Below, in pieces: positions 42,330 through 52,545 of a DNA stretch of 64,000 bases. Where the stretch lies: positions 62,001-126,000 of the forward strand of contig JAFSJW010000087.1 of the NCBI GenBank assembly GCA_017449265.1. The letters are read 5' to 3'. Every line of letters begins with the position of its first letter. Positions within the stretch are counted from its first letter, which is position 1. Origin of the DNA: Treponema sp. (GTDB lineage Bacteria > Spirochaetota > Spirochaetia > Treponematales > Treponemataceae). Below the pieces are notes generated by a model, which made no database searches, was not told where the DNA came from, and saw nothing but the letters and a program-made list of their open reading frames with translations. Both the position numbers and the translations under genes were made by a program.

Positions 42330-42899
42330 CTATTCTTCCGATTTCGTAAGGCGGTACTCGTATTTTCTGAGATGATTTTTCACCAGAATTGATTTTTCGT
42401 CAATCGTAATTTCTTCCACAGTTTCTTTTCCGCTCATAATTTTCCGGACTGTAGTTCCGCCGGACTTTTCCTCCGTGAGGGACAGTTTCGTTTCGGAATA
42501 ATGGCTTTTTAGCGTCTTAAAATCCGCAAAGGCATTCTGAAGGTCAAGGACAATGTACTCGGGCTTCATTTTCTTTGGGGCAACGACCGAGTTAATCGAA
42601 CAACTTTCGCCGTCATAGATTATTTCCCCGAGCGTAACGCCCAAATCCGAGAGCAGCACTACCGCAATCTCCTTCTTGCTCAGAGTCAGGTATGCGATAG
42701 ACGACAATATCTTATCTCCGAATTCTCCCTCGAAAAGATAATAGTCATCTATCTCAGATTTTATCGAATCAACCGGAAGAAGCCGGACTTTCACGGAGTT
42801 CGTTACATATACAGGGCTGAGTTTTGTTGTCGCGCACGAGAAGAACAAGAAAGCCGCCGCCCCGAGCACGAATAATTTTTTAAAAAAATGATTTTTCAT
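42330..42899 (-). CDS. Lipoprotein, possibly DUF3261-like
   Basis: This 189-residue protein has the lipoprotein signal MKNHFFKKLFVLGAAAFLFFSC (Cys22). The middle, FEGEFGDKILSSIAYLTLSKKEIAVVLLSDLGVTLGEIIYDG followed by a region ending PEYIVLDLQNAFAD, has the strand pattern of DUF3261 outer-membrane lipoproteins. Those are seen in aryl-polyene and other acyl-product clusters. No such cluster is nearby, so the match is tentative. It is convergent with the frameshifted lipoprotein gene and has no partner gene. Confidence 0.7.
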   Translation of the reverse strand: MKNHFFKKLFVLGAAAFLFFSCATTKLSPVYVTNSVKVRLLPVDSIKSEIDDYYLFEGEFGDKILSSIAYLTLSKKEIAVVLLSDLGVTLGEIIYDGESCSINSVVAPKKMKPEYIVLDLQNAFADFKTLKSHYSETKLSLTEEKSGGTTVRKIMSGKETVEEITIDEKSILVKNHLRKYEYRLTKSEE

Positions 42900-43029
42900 G
42901 GAAATAATTATAGAAGAAAATAAAAGAGATGTCAGGTATTCGCGAGTTTGCCAGATGTTTTTTTTGTGGTAAAATAACGAATCTTGCGGTAGTGTGGCGG
43001 GGCGTACACTTACGCAAAAGAAGTCCTAG

Positions 43030-43352
43030 GCTACGATTACGGCTACGACAGATTCTCTTACGAACGTGAAAAACAAGTATGCTTATGAGGAATACGAAAA
43101 ATCCCTGAACGAGGAATTCTCCGTAATCGTATGCGATGTGAACAACTTAAAGCAAGTGAATGACACGATGGGGCATAAGGCTTGCGATGAGTACATAAAA
43201 AAGGCATTGCGGAAGGAATGTCATCTTACGACAGCTCTTATGATAAAAGAGTCATTTCTATCTTTGAGCGCGCCGACAGCCAGATGTACAAACGAAAGAG
43301 GGAACTGAAAAGGCTTCTTGGCGCAATTGCAACGAACGATAATTCCAAGTAG
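43030..43352 (+). pseudogene. Remnant of a GGDEF diguanylate cyclase domain
   Basis: The first frame reads TDSLTNVKNKYAYEEYE...EFSVIVCDVNNLKQVNDTMGHKACDEYIKKA, the classic start of a GGDEF domain. The tail, in another frame, reads SYDKRVISIFERADSQMYKRKRELKRLL and ends at TAG 43350-43352, the classic end. The catalytic GG(D/E)EF loop and ~40 residues around it are missing, and everything upstream of the domain is gone. It cannot make c-di-GMP. Confidence 0.8.
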
Positions 43353-43423
43353 AATCAATGAAGCTGTTCTGTAAGTGAGTTTTCAGAGCAGTGCCATTGA
43401 TTATTTCTTTTGAGGTTAATTTT

Positions 43424-44668
43424 ATGAATATTGCTTTGGAGACTTTGAAAGCGCGCGGATTTTTTGCGCAATGCACGGACGAGAAAGCTCTTTCCGATTT
43501 GATGGACAAAGGTCCTATCACTTTTTATGTCGGCTGTGACCCAACAGGCCCTTCGCTTCATATCGGGCATATGGTTCCGTTTTTCGCGCTCAGGCATCTT
43601 CGCAAATTCGGGCATCACGGAATCGCGCTCATCGGAGGCGGAACTGCCAGAATCGGAGATCCGTCAGGAAAAACCGAGATGCGCAAGATGATTTCTTATG
43701 AGCAGATTGACGCGAATGTAGAAACAATCAGCAAGCAGCTCGATAAATTCATCGGATTCGACGGAAAAACATCGTTCGCCGCGAACAACAAGGACTGGCT
43801 TGCGGACCTGAACTACATCGACTTTCTGCGCGACATAGGCTCTTGTTTCTCCGTAAACAAAATGCTCTCCTTTGAAGCATACAAGCAGCGTCTTGAGCGC
43901 GGTCTTTCGTTCATCGAGTTCAACTACCAGCTTTTGCAGAGCTACGATTTTCTCTGCCTTCACGAAAAATACGGCTGCGCCCTCCAGATTGGCGGAGACG
44001 ACCAGTGGGGCAACATCACAGCCGGCGTTGACCTTATCCGCCGAAAGCTCGGCGGAACTGAGGAGCTTAATGCCGCGCACCAGGCATTCGGACTTACTTT
44101 CCCGCTCATCACAAGAAGCGACGGAAAGAAAATGGGAAAAACCGAGAAAGGCGCGATTTTCCTTGACGAGAGCATGACGAGCGTATTCGATTTCTTCCAG
44201 TATTGGCGCAATGTTGCTGACCCTGATGTTGAGAAATTCTTCAAGCTCTTCACTTTCCTTGAGCTGGATGAAATCTCCCAGATTTGTGCAGGCGACATAA
44301 ACGCTGCAAAAGAGAGACTTGCCTATGAAGTGACTAAAATCATCCACGGGCAGGATAAGGCTGATTCCGCGCTGTCAGGCGCAAAGGCGGCTTTCTCAGG
44401 CGAGGGCGACAAAACCCAGATGCCAACCGTGGAAATCGCAAAGTCTGAGATTGAGGCGGGGGCAGGAATCCTGAGCCTTTTCGTCCAGACAGGCCTTTGC
44501 TCATCAAACGGAGAGGCGCGGAAACTGATTCTCGGAAACGGAGCGTCACTGAACGGACAGAAAATCTCCGACCCGACGCTCAAAATCACAGCCGAAAACC
44601 TTGATTCAGACGGGGAGCTTGTCCTAAAATCCGGAAAAAAGAAATTCGTCAGGATTGTCTTAAAATAA
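43424..44668 (+). CDS. tyrS: Tyrosyl-tRNA synthetase
   Basis: This class I synthetase of 414 residues charges tRNA-Tyr. The start is ATG 43424 (MNIALETLKARGF) after TGAGGT. The HIGH motif is in SLHIGHM (about 44-50), the tyrosine-site segment is QLLQSYDF followed by QIGGDDQWGNI, and the KMSKS equivalent is KKMGKTEKG. A C-terminal S4 RNA-binding domain (LFVQTGLCSSNGEARKLI...) completes the protein. It is followed by repeat copy C. Confidence 0.97.
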   Translation: MNIALETLKARGFFAQCTDEKALSDLMDKGPITFYVGCDPTGPSLHIGHMVPFFALRHLRKFGHHGIALIGGGTARIGDPSGKTEMRKMISYEQIDANVETISKQLDKFIGFDGKTSFAANNKDWLADLNYIDFLRDIGSCFSVNKMLSFEAYKQRLERGLSFIEFNYQLLQSYDFLCLHEKYGCALQIGGDDQWGNITAGVDLIRRKLGGTEELNAAHQAFGLTFPLITRSDGKKMGKTEKGAIFLDESMTSVFDFFQYWRNVADPDVEKFFKLFTFLELDEISQICAGDINAAKERLAYEVTKIIHGQDKADSALSGAKAAFSGEGDKTQMPTVEIAKSEIEAGAGILSLFVQTGLCSSNGEARKLILGNGASLNGQKISDPTLKITAENLDSDGELVLKSGKKKFVRIVLK

Positions 44669-44707
44669 TCGAAAAAGAAAATATTTTCGCAGGCTTGTAG
44701 CTAATAG

Positions 44708-44750
44708 AGCTGTTCGGAAAGCGGAAGTTTCAGGACAGCTTTATTTTTAT
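44708..44750 (+). terminator. TTCGGAAA palindrome, copy C, terminator of tyrS
   Basis: AGCTGTTCGGAAA / TTTCAGGACAGCT (12 of 13 pairs, one G-U) followed by TTATTTTTAT. This is the copy that most resembles an intrinsic terminator. Confidence 0.7.
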
Positions 44751-44794
44751 AACAAATTTTTCTGAAACCTAAAGCAAAAATCTTGTAAAAATAC

Positions 44795-44800
44795 TATACT
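44795..44800 (+). promoter_or_regulatory. -10 box of uvrA
   Basis: TATACT, 8 bp before the uvrA ATG, with no Shine-Dalgarno and no convincing -35 box. Consistent with a leaderless mRNA. Confidence 0.35.
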
Positions 44801-44808
44801 CTCTTTCC

Positions 44809-47751
44809 ATGAACATAAACGAAGTCAAAGGCGAAAAAATCTCAATCAGAGGCGCACGCGAGCATAATCTGAAAAACATTGATGTTGATATTCCAAGAAA
44901 CAAGCTCGTAGTAATATCGGGGCTTTCTGGAAGCGGAAAGTCATCACTTGCGTTCGACACGCTCTTTGCGGAGGGGCAGAGGCGGTACATGGAAAGCCTT
45001 TCTTCATACGCAAGGCAGTTTCTGGGCAGCATGGACAAGCCAGATGTTGACCTTATCGAAGGACTTTCGCCCGCAATCTCAATCGAGCAGAAGACGACTC
45101 ACAAAAATCCGCGCTCAACGGTAGGAACTGTGACAGAAATCTACGATTATTACAGGCTTCTGTTCGCAAGAATAGGGCGGGCGCACTGTCCGAAATGCGG
45201 ACGAGAAATCAACGAGCAAAGCGATGACCAGATAATCGACACGATTTTATCATGGAATGAGGGGACGCGCGTTACGATTCTCTCACCGGTTATCCACGGA
45301 AAAAAAGGCGAGCATCAGAAAATCATAGACGACGCGAAAAAATCCGGCTTCGTACGTGCAAGGATTGACGGGCTTAATGTTGACCTTGACGACTCAATAA
45401 AACTTGACAAGCAGAAAAAGCACACGATAGAGATTGTCGTTGACAGAATCGCACTCAAGTCTGACTCCAGGAAGCGTCTTGCAGAGAGCATTGAAACGGC
45501 TCTTTCGCTTGCGGGCGGAATCATAATCGTGCTGCGGCGGGTGAACAAAACTGACGGAATCTACGAGAGCGTTGTGCACGAAATCCTAAGCCGCGGCGGG
45601 AAGATTGACGGAGAAAAAGATTATATAGAAGAAGAAGTTTTTTTCAGCCAGCACAACGCCTGCCCTGACTGCGGAATATCAATCCCGGAATTGCAGCCCA
45701 GACTTTTCTCGTTCAACAACCCTTTCGGAGCTTGCCCTGAGTGCAGCGGAATCGGTGAGAAAATGGAGTGGGACTTCAAGAAAATCCTCCCGGACCCTAC
45801 CAAGAGCTTTAACGAGCAGGCTTTTCCGTTCTACAACCCAGATTCAGAATGGAACAAGGCGATGTTCTCGGCAGTGGCAGAGGAAGGAAAATTCTCCCTT
45901 GACACGCCTTTGTGCGAACTCTCAAAAAATCAGTTCGACTACCTCATAAACGGGGACGAAAATAAAAATCTCCGCTGGATTTACCAGAAGCAGAGCGGCG
46001 AGGGATTCTCCGAGTACAACAGACCGTGGCCCGGAATCCTTTCGGACATGAAGAGGCGGCACGCCGAGGCTTGGGGCGAAAACCAGCGAATCAAGATGGA
46101 AGAGAAGTATATGTCCGTTTCGGAATGCTCAAGCTGCCGCGGAAAAAGGCTCAGACCAGAGGCTCTGGGCGTTACCGTAGGCGGAAAGAATATAATCGAG
46201 CTGTGCGCCATGAGCGTTTCTGAAACAATAGATTTTTTCAAGGCTCTTTCCCTCACGGACACCGAAAAACTGATTGCGGCCCAAGTTCTGAAAGAAATCA
46301 GGGCTAGGCTAGACTTTCTGAAAAATGTGGGACTTGACTACCTGACGCTTGAGCGGAGCGCGGGAACGCTCTCGGGTGGAGAGGCGCAGAGAATCCGCCT
46401 TGCCACGCAGATTGGCTCGGGGCTTACCGGCGTTATGTACATTCTGGACGAGCCTTCAATAGGGCTGCACCAGCGCGACAACGAAAGGCTCATAAACACA
46501 CTGACTTATTTGCGCGACTTGGGAAATTCCGTGATTGTGGTGGAACATGACGAGCAGACGCTTCGCACGGCGGACTGGATTGTTGACATAGGTCCCGGCG
46601 CAGGAGTTCACGGCGGAAAAATTATGGCATCGGGAACGCCGGAAGATGTGATGAAAGTTACGGAGAGCGTTACCGGACAATACCTCTCAGGAGCCATCCG
46701 CATGGATATTCCAAAAGAGCGCAGAGTCGGGAACGGACACAAAATCAAAATCACCGGGTTAAAAGAGCATAACCTGAAAAATCTTTCAGTTGAGATTCCT
46801 CTCGGAACTTTTGTCTGCATAACGGGGGTTTCTGGAAGCGGAAAATCAACTCTCCTTTCGGATGTGCTTTTTCCCGTCATCTCAAATGAGCTTATGCGAA
46901 CAGACTATCCGTGCGGCGCATACAAATCAATATCCGGACTTGACGCAATAGACAAGGTAATAAACATAGACCAGACACCAATCGGGAGAACGCCGCGCTC
47001 CAATCCTGTCACTTATGTGGGAATTTTCGACGCAATCAGGGAACTGTACTCTACAATGCCTGAAAGCAAGGCGAAAGGCTACACTCCGGGACGGTTCAGC
47101 TTCAATGTGAAAGGCGGGCGGTGCGAAAAGTGCCAGGGCGCGGGAACGCTCACAATCGAAATGAACTTTCTTCCCGATGTGTTCATTCAGTGCGATGTGT
47201 GCCACGGAAAGCGATTCAATCAGGAAACGCTTGACGTTCTCTACAAGGGAAAATCAATAAGCGATGTTCTTGACATGACGATTGAGACGGCTTGCGAGTT
47301 TTTCAGCTCGATTCCGCATATTTCAAGAAAACTTGAGACTCTGAAATCGGTTGGGCTGGGCTACATTCAGCTCGGTCAGAACGCGGTGACGCTCTCGGGC
47401 GGAGAAGCGCAACGGGTCAAACTTGCGACAGAGCTTGCAAGACCTTCTACCGGAAAAACGCTCTACATTCTCGATGAGCCTACGACAGGTCTGCACTTTG
47501 CGGATGTAAAGGCTCTCATGGAAGTCATCCAGCGTCTTGTTGACAAGGGAAATTCCGTTGTGATGATTGAGCATAATCTTGATGTCATCTGCCAGGCTGA
47601 TTATATAATCGACCTAGGACCTGACGGCGGTTTCAGGGGCGGAAACATCGTAGACAGCGGAACTCCGGAGGAAATAGCCGCACGCTATGAAAAAACCGGC
47701 TCGTTCACCGGAAAATTCATCGCCGATGAACTGAAAAAAAAGAGAGAATGA
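44809..47751 (+). CDS. uvrA: Excinuclease ABC subunit A
   Basis: This 980-residue DNA-damage sensor of nucleotide excision repair works as a dimer with UvrB. It has two ABC ATPase modules: [19 protein letters not shown] and [17 protein letters not shown], each with a late LSGGEAQR signature and an LDEP Walker B. Zinc modules are CPKC...CPDC and CPEC in the first half, and CEKCQGAG...CDVC in the second. All family parts are present. The lptD-like gene follows after composite repeat D, an order I recall from Treponema pallidum. Confidence 0.98.
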   Translation: MNINEVKGEKISIRGAREHNLKNIDVDIPRNKLVVISGLSGSGKSSLAFDTLFAEGQRRYMESLSSYARQFLGSMDKPDVDLIEGLSPAISIEQKTTHKNPRSTVGTVTEIYDYYRLLFARIGRAHCPKCGREINEQSDDQIIDTILSWNEGTRVTILSPVIHGKKGEHQKIIDDAKKSGFVRARIDGLNVDLDDSIKLDKQKKHTIEIVVDRIALKSDSRKRLAESIETALSLAGGIIIVLRRVNKTDGIYESVVHEILSRGGKIDGEKDYIEEEVFFSQHNACPDCGISIPELQPRLFSFNNPFGACPECSGIGEKMEWDFKKILPDPTKSFNEQAFPFYNPDSEWNKAMFSAVAEEGKFSLDTPLCELSKNQFDYLINGDENKNLRWIYQKQSGEGFSEYNRPWPGILSDMKRRHAEAWGENQRIKMEEKYMSVSECSSCRGKRLRPEALGVTVGGKNIIELCAMSVSETIDFFKALSLTDTEKLIAAQVLKEIRARLDFLKNVGLDYLTLERSAGTLSGGEAQRIRLATQIGSGLTGVMYILDEPSIGLHQRDNERLINTLTYLRDLGNSVIVVEHDEQTLRTADWIVDIGPGAGVHGGKIMASGTPEDVMKVTESVTGQYLSGAIRMDIPKERRVGNGHKIKITGLKEHNLKNLSVEIPLGTFVCITGVSGSGKSTLLSDVLFPVISNELMRTDYPCGAYKSISGLDAIDKVINIDQTPIGRTPRSNPVTYVGIFDAIRELYSTMPESKAKGYTPGRFSFNVKGGRCEKCQGAGTLTIEMNFLPDVFIQCDVCHGKRFNQETLDVLYKGKSISDVLDMTIETACEFFSSIPHISRKLETLKSVGLGYIQLGQNAVTLSGGEAQRVKLATELARPSTGKTLYILDEPTTGLHFADVKALMEVIQRLVDKGNSVVMIEHNLDVICQADYIIDLGPDGGFRGGNIVDSGTPEEIAARYEKTGSFTGKFIADELKKKRE

Positions 47752-47753
47752 TT

Positions 47754-47877
47754 AGACCTGTTCGGAAACCTATTGTTTCCTCACTGGTCTTGCGTAATTT
47801 TTCAGGCTAAAGCCTTGCAAAATTACAGAATTTCTAAGGTTCGTGTTCGGAAAACTGAAGTTTCCGAACAGCTCTAG
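47754..47877 (+). repeat. Composite 120-bp palindromic element, copy D
   Basis: Three hairpins in a row, 2 bp after the uvrA stop: AGACC-tgttc-GGAAAC/GTTTCC-tcact-GGTCT; GTAATTTT..AGGCT/AGCCT..AAATTAC; and GTTCGGAAA/TTTCCGAAC ending CAGCTCT. Copy F at 55642 is almost identical. Further TTCGG fragments continue to about 47950, filling the gap to lptD. Confidence 0.85.
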
Positions 47878-47965
47878 TTATAATTGCCAATGTTGCCGTT
47901 CGGAACAATCTGATTTTTCTATGAAATCCGTTTCCGAACAGCTTTTATAGAAAAATCGATTAAAA

Positions 47966-50900
47966 ATGGAAAATGCTAAATGCCTTCTGAACTCAATGTT
48001 TTCTCACAAAAGGAAATCGCTGCGGATATTCTTCACATCGGTATTTTTTTTGATGTGCGCATTCGTTTCCGCAGAATCAAGTAAGGACAAAAGTTCTTCA
48101 ACAGAAAAATCAATAATCAAAATTGAGCACGCTCAGAAAACAGAGTACAAAAAAAAGGAAGACTCGGACGAAGACATGATTATCCTTTCCGGCGAAGTTC
48201 GTGTTTCCGTAACGAAAGGCTCTTCCACAACGGTCATAACAGCGACGAACATAAATTTCAACAGAGCCACGAACATTTTGTACGCAGAAGGAAACATAAC
48301 GCTTGAAGGAACTGGCACATCAGCTGAAGGAAAAGAACACATAACAGCAAGCACGCTGGTTTTCAATACGCTCACGCTGGAAGGAATCTTCGACAACGGT
48401 CGTGTAATTCAGGCGGCAAGCGACGCGCTCTCACTACCAAGCGGCTCAACACTAATCGTATCCTCAGAGATTTTCGGGCGAGACTCAGGAGGAACCGTCG
48501 CGTTCAAAAACGGAAATCTCACTTTCTGCGACGACGAGAACCCGCACTGGAAGATTAAGGCGTCAAGAATCTGGCTTTTGCCCGGCGGCGAATTCGCATT
48601 TCTGAACGCTCTTTTGTATGTGGGAAGAGTGCCGCTTCTTTGGCTTCCTGCATTCTACTATCCTAAAGACGAGCTTATTTTTAACCCGGCGTTCGGCTAC
48701 AGAAACAGGGAAGGATATTACATCAACACAACCACATATCTTTACGGAAGAAAGCCGCTGAACGCAAAAAGCAACGCCGACATAAGGACTGCCACAACAA
48801 AATCAAGCACTACTTCCGATGACGACAACTTGAATTTCATAAGCCTGATGAAAACGAGCAAGCTCAAAAAACAGAAGCTTGAGGGGCTTATACTCCACAA
48901 TCTGAACGAAGATTATACTGGCGACACGACGCATTATGTCAAATTCATGGCGGATTACTACGCCAACCTGGGAGCAATGGTTGGACTTGACGCAAACATC
49001 GCGCCAAACTCTTTCCTCACATCATTAAAAGGAAACATTGAGCTTGGTTTCAGCAACACAATCTTCAAGAATACGGATAACGGAGCATATGTCGCCACGA
49101 ATACGAACGGCGAGCGCGTTTCTGACAGCGGGAATTTCATGGGGCTGAAAACTCCGTTCCGCTATCAGGCAAACCTTGACCTGACTTTCGCAAAACCAAT
49201 CTCAATAAAAGTCGCATTCCCCATTTTCTCAGACCCGTATTTCGGCTACGATTTCAACACGCGCGCGGAAAACATGGACTGGATTGACTACGCCATGAAC
49301 TCAACTACAAGCAACAACGATGACAGCGACATAACCACAACAACATCGTTCACATGGGACATCACGGCGAACCATACTTTCTCGCTGCCAGAAAAAATCA
49401 CTCCGTACATAAGCACGCTCTCAATATCAAACATCAATTCGGACATTGTTTTCTCATCAAAAGCGAACACAAAGCTCAACGAACGCTCTGAGTATAAGAA
49501 CGACAAAAACTGGATTACATACACGCCGGAGCGATATTTTTTCTATCCTTCGCAAATAACGCCAGGAAACATATCGGCAAAAATTGCAGGAAACATCGTA
49601 AAGTACCCAAAGACAAAAAAAACAAGCTCCATCTCGGCCTCCCCAAAACTTTCTCCTCCTGACGAGCTTCTTGGCGAAAAAGAGCTTCTTAAGAAAAAAG
49701 AAGATGAAGAAAAAAAAGACAAGGAAGATGACAAAAAAGACGATGAAAAAGAAAAAGAGGATGAGGAGAATCCTAGCGAAAAAGAAGAATCAAAAGACGA
49801 GATTTTCTCAAAGAACGCTCTTCCGTCACTTACAGGAGTCTCCCCTGGCATACGAACTCTGAGCGACATAACATACTCGCTTGACTATTCTCTTACGCCA
49901 ACATTTACCTCCCAGATTTCGTACAACTCTGCGACAATCTATACGCCAGAGGATTTTTCATGGAGCGATATGCAGTCAACATACTATCAGACAAAAGCTC
50001 CTGTCTCCCTGTCAAGTTCCCTGAGCATAAAAGGCGGATTTTTGTCCCTCACGAACTCCCTTGACTTTACGCCTGTCTATCAGGAGCACCCTTACCTGAA
50101 AGAAGCTCTGAAAAACGCAAGCGGTCTTAAGAACGACACATCGAACGGCGGCTATTCGGAAAGCTCCATAAAATCAATCAGGAACGCGGACAACAACGCC
50201 CTTAAGCTAGACTTGCTGGAATCAAACTCGCTTACGATAAAACCGTTCTATTACAACGAGTATTTTTCAGAAACGGCTATTTCATGGAACACGACCGCAA
50301 AGCTCCTTGAAACAAAATATATCTCCACAGACCCCGATGAGCCTGAATGGGAATACCTTACGATGGATCTTTCGGACAGCGAACGGTTTACGGTCAATAA
50401 TCTTGGAGTCGTGCTGGCGGCAAAAAAAGACAACTTATCAAGCAAGCTCTCGCTCTCGTCCACGCTCCCGCCTCAGGCAAGCAGGTATTCCTTTGTCTGG
50501 AGTCTTTCAAATTCATTCCTTACGCTCTCGGCAGGAACAGGCGTAAAACAAAAAAGCACGACGGACGACACTTGGGTAAAAGAAGATTTCTCACAGTCGC
50601 TTTCAATAAAATTGTTCTCATCAAAACTCAGCCTGAACCAAAGTTTTGTATACAATCTTGAAGATGACTACAGCGACTCGCTCAAATTCTCGCTCTCTGG
50701 CTACGGACTTCAGTTCGCGTACACCGCAAGCTATGTTTCAGGCTACGACTTTATCCCTGGAAGCGGCTGGAAGGCAAAAAGCTCCACGGACAAATCTTTC
50801 CAGCCGTACTCACTCAGCGCAGCGTACACAAGCTCAAAGAAAACATTCAAGTACCTGAATGAGAAAATCCAGTTCGCGCCGTCGCTGTCAACAAGCCTTG

Positions 50901-51382
50901 TGTACGACTACTTAAGACCTACGGGCAGCTACTTCACATTCATTCCGGCATTCACATTCAAAATAAACAAGCTGCTAGACATAACATTCAGCACAGAAAG
51001 CAGGAACAGCTCGATTTTCCGCTATTTCTGCTCCAAAGACGATTATGCGTACTATTATCAGGAAAACGGCGAGCGGAATATGTTCACAGACCTGTTCAAT
51101 TCGTTCAGGTTCGACGATGAGAGCAAAAGGCGTGAAAGCGGCTTCAAACTCAAGACATTCAAGATTCTTATGACGCATGACCTTGACGACTGGGACTTGA
51201 ACTTTGAATTCTCAATAACGCCGCGGTACATATCCGCAACATCATCAGAAAACAAGCGCGGAGGAAAAGCATACTATGACTTTGAGCCATACATGAAGCT
51301 GAGCGTCTCATGGAGACCTCTGTCAAGCATGAAGACCCAGATTTTGGACAAATACGGAGAATGGAAGTTGAATCAGGATTAA
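47966..51382 (+). CDS. LptD/OstA-like outer-membrane beta-barrel protein
   Basis: This 1138-residue exported protein starts at ATG 47966; an ATG ten codons in is equally possible. After the signal peptide comes a jellyroll OstA/LptA-like region (about 60-200: IILSGEVRVSVTKG, LYAEGNITLEG, ASTLVFNTLTLEGIFDNG). The LptD turn follows (YVGRVPLLWLPAFYYPKDELIFNPAFGYRNREGYYINTTTYLYG), then about 850 residues of alternating strands ending KYGEWKLNQD. A Lys/Glu/Asp-rich insert lies at about 573-612. I recall TP0515 of Treponema pallidum as the relative. Treponemes lack classical LPS, so the cargo is unclear. Confidence 0.88.
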   Translation: MENAKCLLNSMFSHKRKSLRIFFTSVFFLMCAFVSAESSKDKSSSTEKSIIKIEHAQKTEYKKKEDSDEDMIILSGEVRVSVTKGSSTTVITATNINFNRATNILYAEGNITLEGTGTSAEGKEHITASTLVFNTLTLEGIFDNGRVIQAASDALSLPSGSTLIVSSEIFGRDSGGTVAFKNGNLTFCDDENPHWKIKASRIWLLPGGEFAFLNALLYVGRVPLLWLPAFYYPKDELIFNPAFGYRNREGYYINTTTYLYGRKPLNAKSNADIRTATTKSSTTSDDDNLNFISLMKTSKLKKQKLEGLILHNLNEDYTGDTTHYVKFMADYYANLGAMVGLDANIAPNSFLTSLKGNIELGFSNTIFKNTDNGAYVATNTNGERVSDSGNFMGLKTPFRYQANLDLTFAKPISIKVAFPIFSDPYFGYDFNTRAENMDWIDYAMNSTTSNNDDSDITTTTSFTWDITANHTFSLPEKITPYISTLSISNINSDIVFSSKANTKLNERSEYKNDKNWITYTPERYFFYPSQITPGNISAKIAGNIVKYPKTKKTSSISASPKLSPPDELLGEKELLKKKEDEEKKDKEDDKKDDEKEKEDEENPSEKEESKDEIFSKNALPSLTGVSPGIRTLSDITYSLDYSLTPTFTSQISYNSATIYTPEDFSWSDMQSTYYQTKAPVSLSSSLSIKGGFLSLTNSLDFTPVYQEHPYLKEALKNASGLKNDTSNGGYSESSIKSIRNADNNALKLDLLESNSLTIKPFYYNEYFSETAISWNTTAKLLETKYISTDPDEPEWEYLTMDLSDSERFTVNNLGVVLAAKKDNLSSKLSLSSTLPPQASRYSFVWSLSNSFLTLSAGTGVKQKSTTDDTWVKEDFSQSLSIKLFSSKLSLNQSFVYNLEDDYSDSLKFSLSGYGLQFAYTASYVSGYDFIPGSGWKAKSSTDKSFQPYSLSAAYTSSKKTFKYLNEKIQFAPSLSTSLVYDYLRPTGSYFTFIPAFTFKINKLLDITFSTESRNSSIFRYFCSKDDYAYYYQENGERNMFTDLFNSFRFDDESKRRESGFKLKTFKILMTHDLDDWDLNFEFSITPRYISATSSENKRGGKAYYDFEPYMKLSVSWRPLSSMKTQILDKYGEWKLNQD

Positions 51383-51391
51383 AATATATTA

Positions 51392-51427
51392 GAGCTGTTC
51401 GGAAAACAGAAGTTTCCGAACAAGCTC
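51392..51427 (+). repeat. TTCGGAAA palindrome, copy E
   Basis: GAGCTGTTCGGAAA-7 nt-TTTCCGAACAAGCTC, with one bulged A, 9 bp after the lptD-like gene; probable transcript end. Confidence 0.75.
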
Positions 51428-51530
51428 TATTGTATATGAATTGATTTTGGAAATAATGCGGTCATTTTGGTTTTCAAAGCAACCGTATCTTTCCAAAAAA
51501 TTGATTTCAGTGAGATTTCCTATAGTTATA

Positions 51531-51558
51531 TTGACAAATTTACTTTTCAGCTCATAAT
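51531..51558 (+). promoter_or_regulatory. Promoter of the phoH operon, near-leaderless spacing
   Basis: TTGACA, 16 bp, CATAAT, ending 9 bp before the GTG at 51568. There is no Shine-Dalgarno. The predicted 5' end is within a few bases of the start codon. Confidence 0.6.
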
Positions 51559-51567
51559 TATATAGAA

Positions 51568-52545
51568 GTGAACAATGAATTTACGATAGTACTCCCAGAT
51601 TCATGCGTAATTGCGCAAATCTGCGGAACAAATGACAGCAACATAAAACTCATTGAGAATCATCTGGGGCTTTCTGTCTTTACGAAAGGTAACGAGCTTT
51701 CGATAGACACGGATGATGCGTCTAAAAAACAGCAGTTCAAATTCATAATCGACAGGATTCTTGACGAGCTTTCGGAAAGCCCGTCCGACACGGCGAATCC
51801 GTCTGATTTGATTTCATCAATACTGAACAATGGTTTTGTCCGTGATGAGATTGACACGAATTTTTCTGCTGGTGATTTCGCAATTTCAATTCCTGGAAGC
51901 ACGCGCAAAGTCTATCCAAAAACAAAAAACCAGTGCGCGCTCGTAAACGCATTCAGGAAAAGCGACCTTGTTTTTGCCGTAGGACCTGCCGGAAGCGGAA
52001 AAACATTCCTTGCCATAGCGGAGGCGTTAAGGCTAGTCCTGTCAAAGAAAATCAACTCCCTAATACTTACAAGACCAGTGGTCGAGGCGGGCGAAAGTCT
52101 CGGTTTCCTTCCTGGAAGCCTTGAGGAGAAAATAAATCCGTACCTCCGTCCGCTTTACGACTCTATGAATTCTTGCGTTTCTCACGAGACAGTTCACAAA
52201 CTGACTGAAAATGGTATTATAGAAATAGCTCCTCTTGCTTATATGCGGGGGCGGACGCTGAACAATGCGGCTGTCATTCTGGACGAGGCACAGAACACCA
52301 CCACGGAGCAGATGAAAATGTTCCTTACCAGAATGGGAGAAAATTCAAAGGTTTTCATAACTGGCGACATAACCCAGATAGATTTGCCCAAGAGATACAA
52401 TTCGGGGCTTGTCCATGCCCTCAAGATTTTGAGGGGGATTCCCGAAATCAGCATAGTAGAGCTTGACGGCTCGGATGTTGTAAGGTCATCTTTGGTAAAA
52501 AAAATTGTGCAGGCATACGAAAATGAACAAAAATCAGAGCAATAG
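51568..52545 (+). CDS. PhoH-like ATPase, GTG start
   Basis: This 325-residue cytoplasmic P-loop NTPase of the PhoH/YbeZ family has an N-terminal part (about 1-80) with KH-like strands, Walker A GPAGSGKT (139-146), and motif DEAQN (about 239-243) as Walker B. YbeZ works with YbeY in rRNA maturation and quality control. The GTG start fits the family start (FTIVLPDS), and the nearby ATG is out of frame. It is the first gene of the conserved phoH-pgpH-ybeY-tlyC cluster and overlaps pgpH by 23 bp. Confidence 0.93.
   Translation: MNNEFTIVLPDSCVIAQICGTNDSNIKLIENHLGLSVFTKGNELSIDTDDASKKQQFKFIIDRILDELSESPSDTANPSDLISSILNNGFVRDEIDTNFSAGDFAISIPGSTRKVYPKTKNQCALVNAFRKSDLVFAVGPAGSGKTFLAIAEALRLVLSKKINSLILTRPVVEAGESLGFLPGSLEEKINPYLRPLYDSMNSCVSHETVHKLTENGIIEIAPLAYMRGRTLNNAAVILDEAQNTTTEQMKMFLTRMGENSKVFITGDITQIDLPKRYNSGLVHALKILRGIPEISIVELDGSDVVRSSLVKKIVQAYENEQKSEQ

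Noticed and set aside
43664..44347. Minus-strand open frame (227 codons) over tyrS
   Set aside because: Shadow of a synthetase gene.
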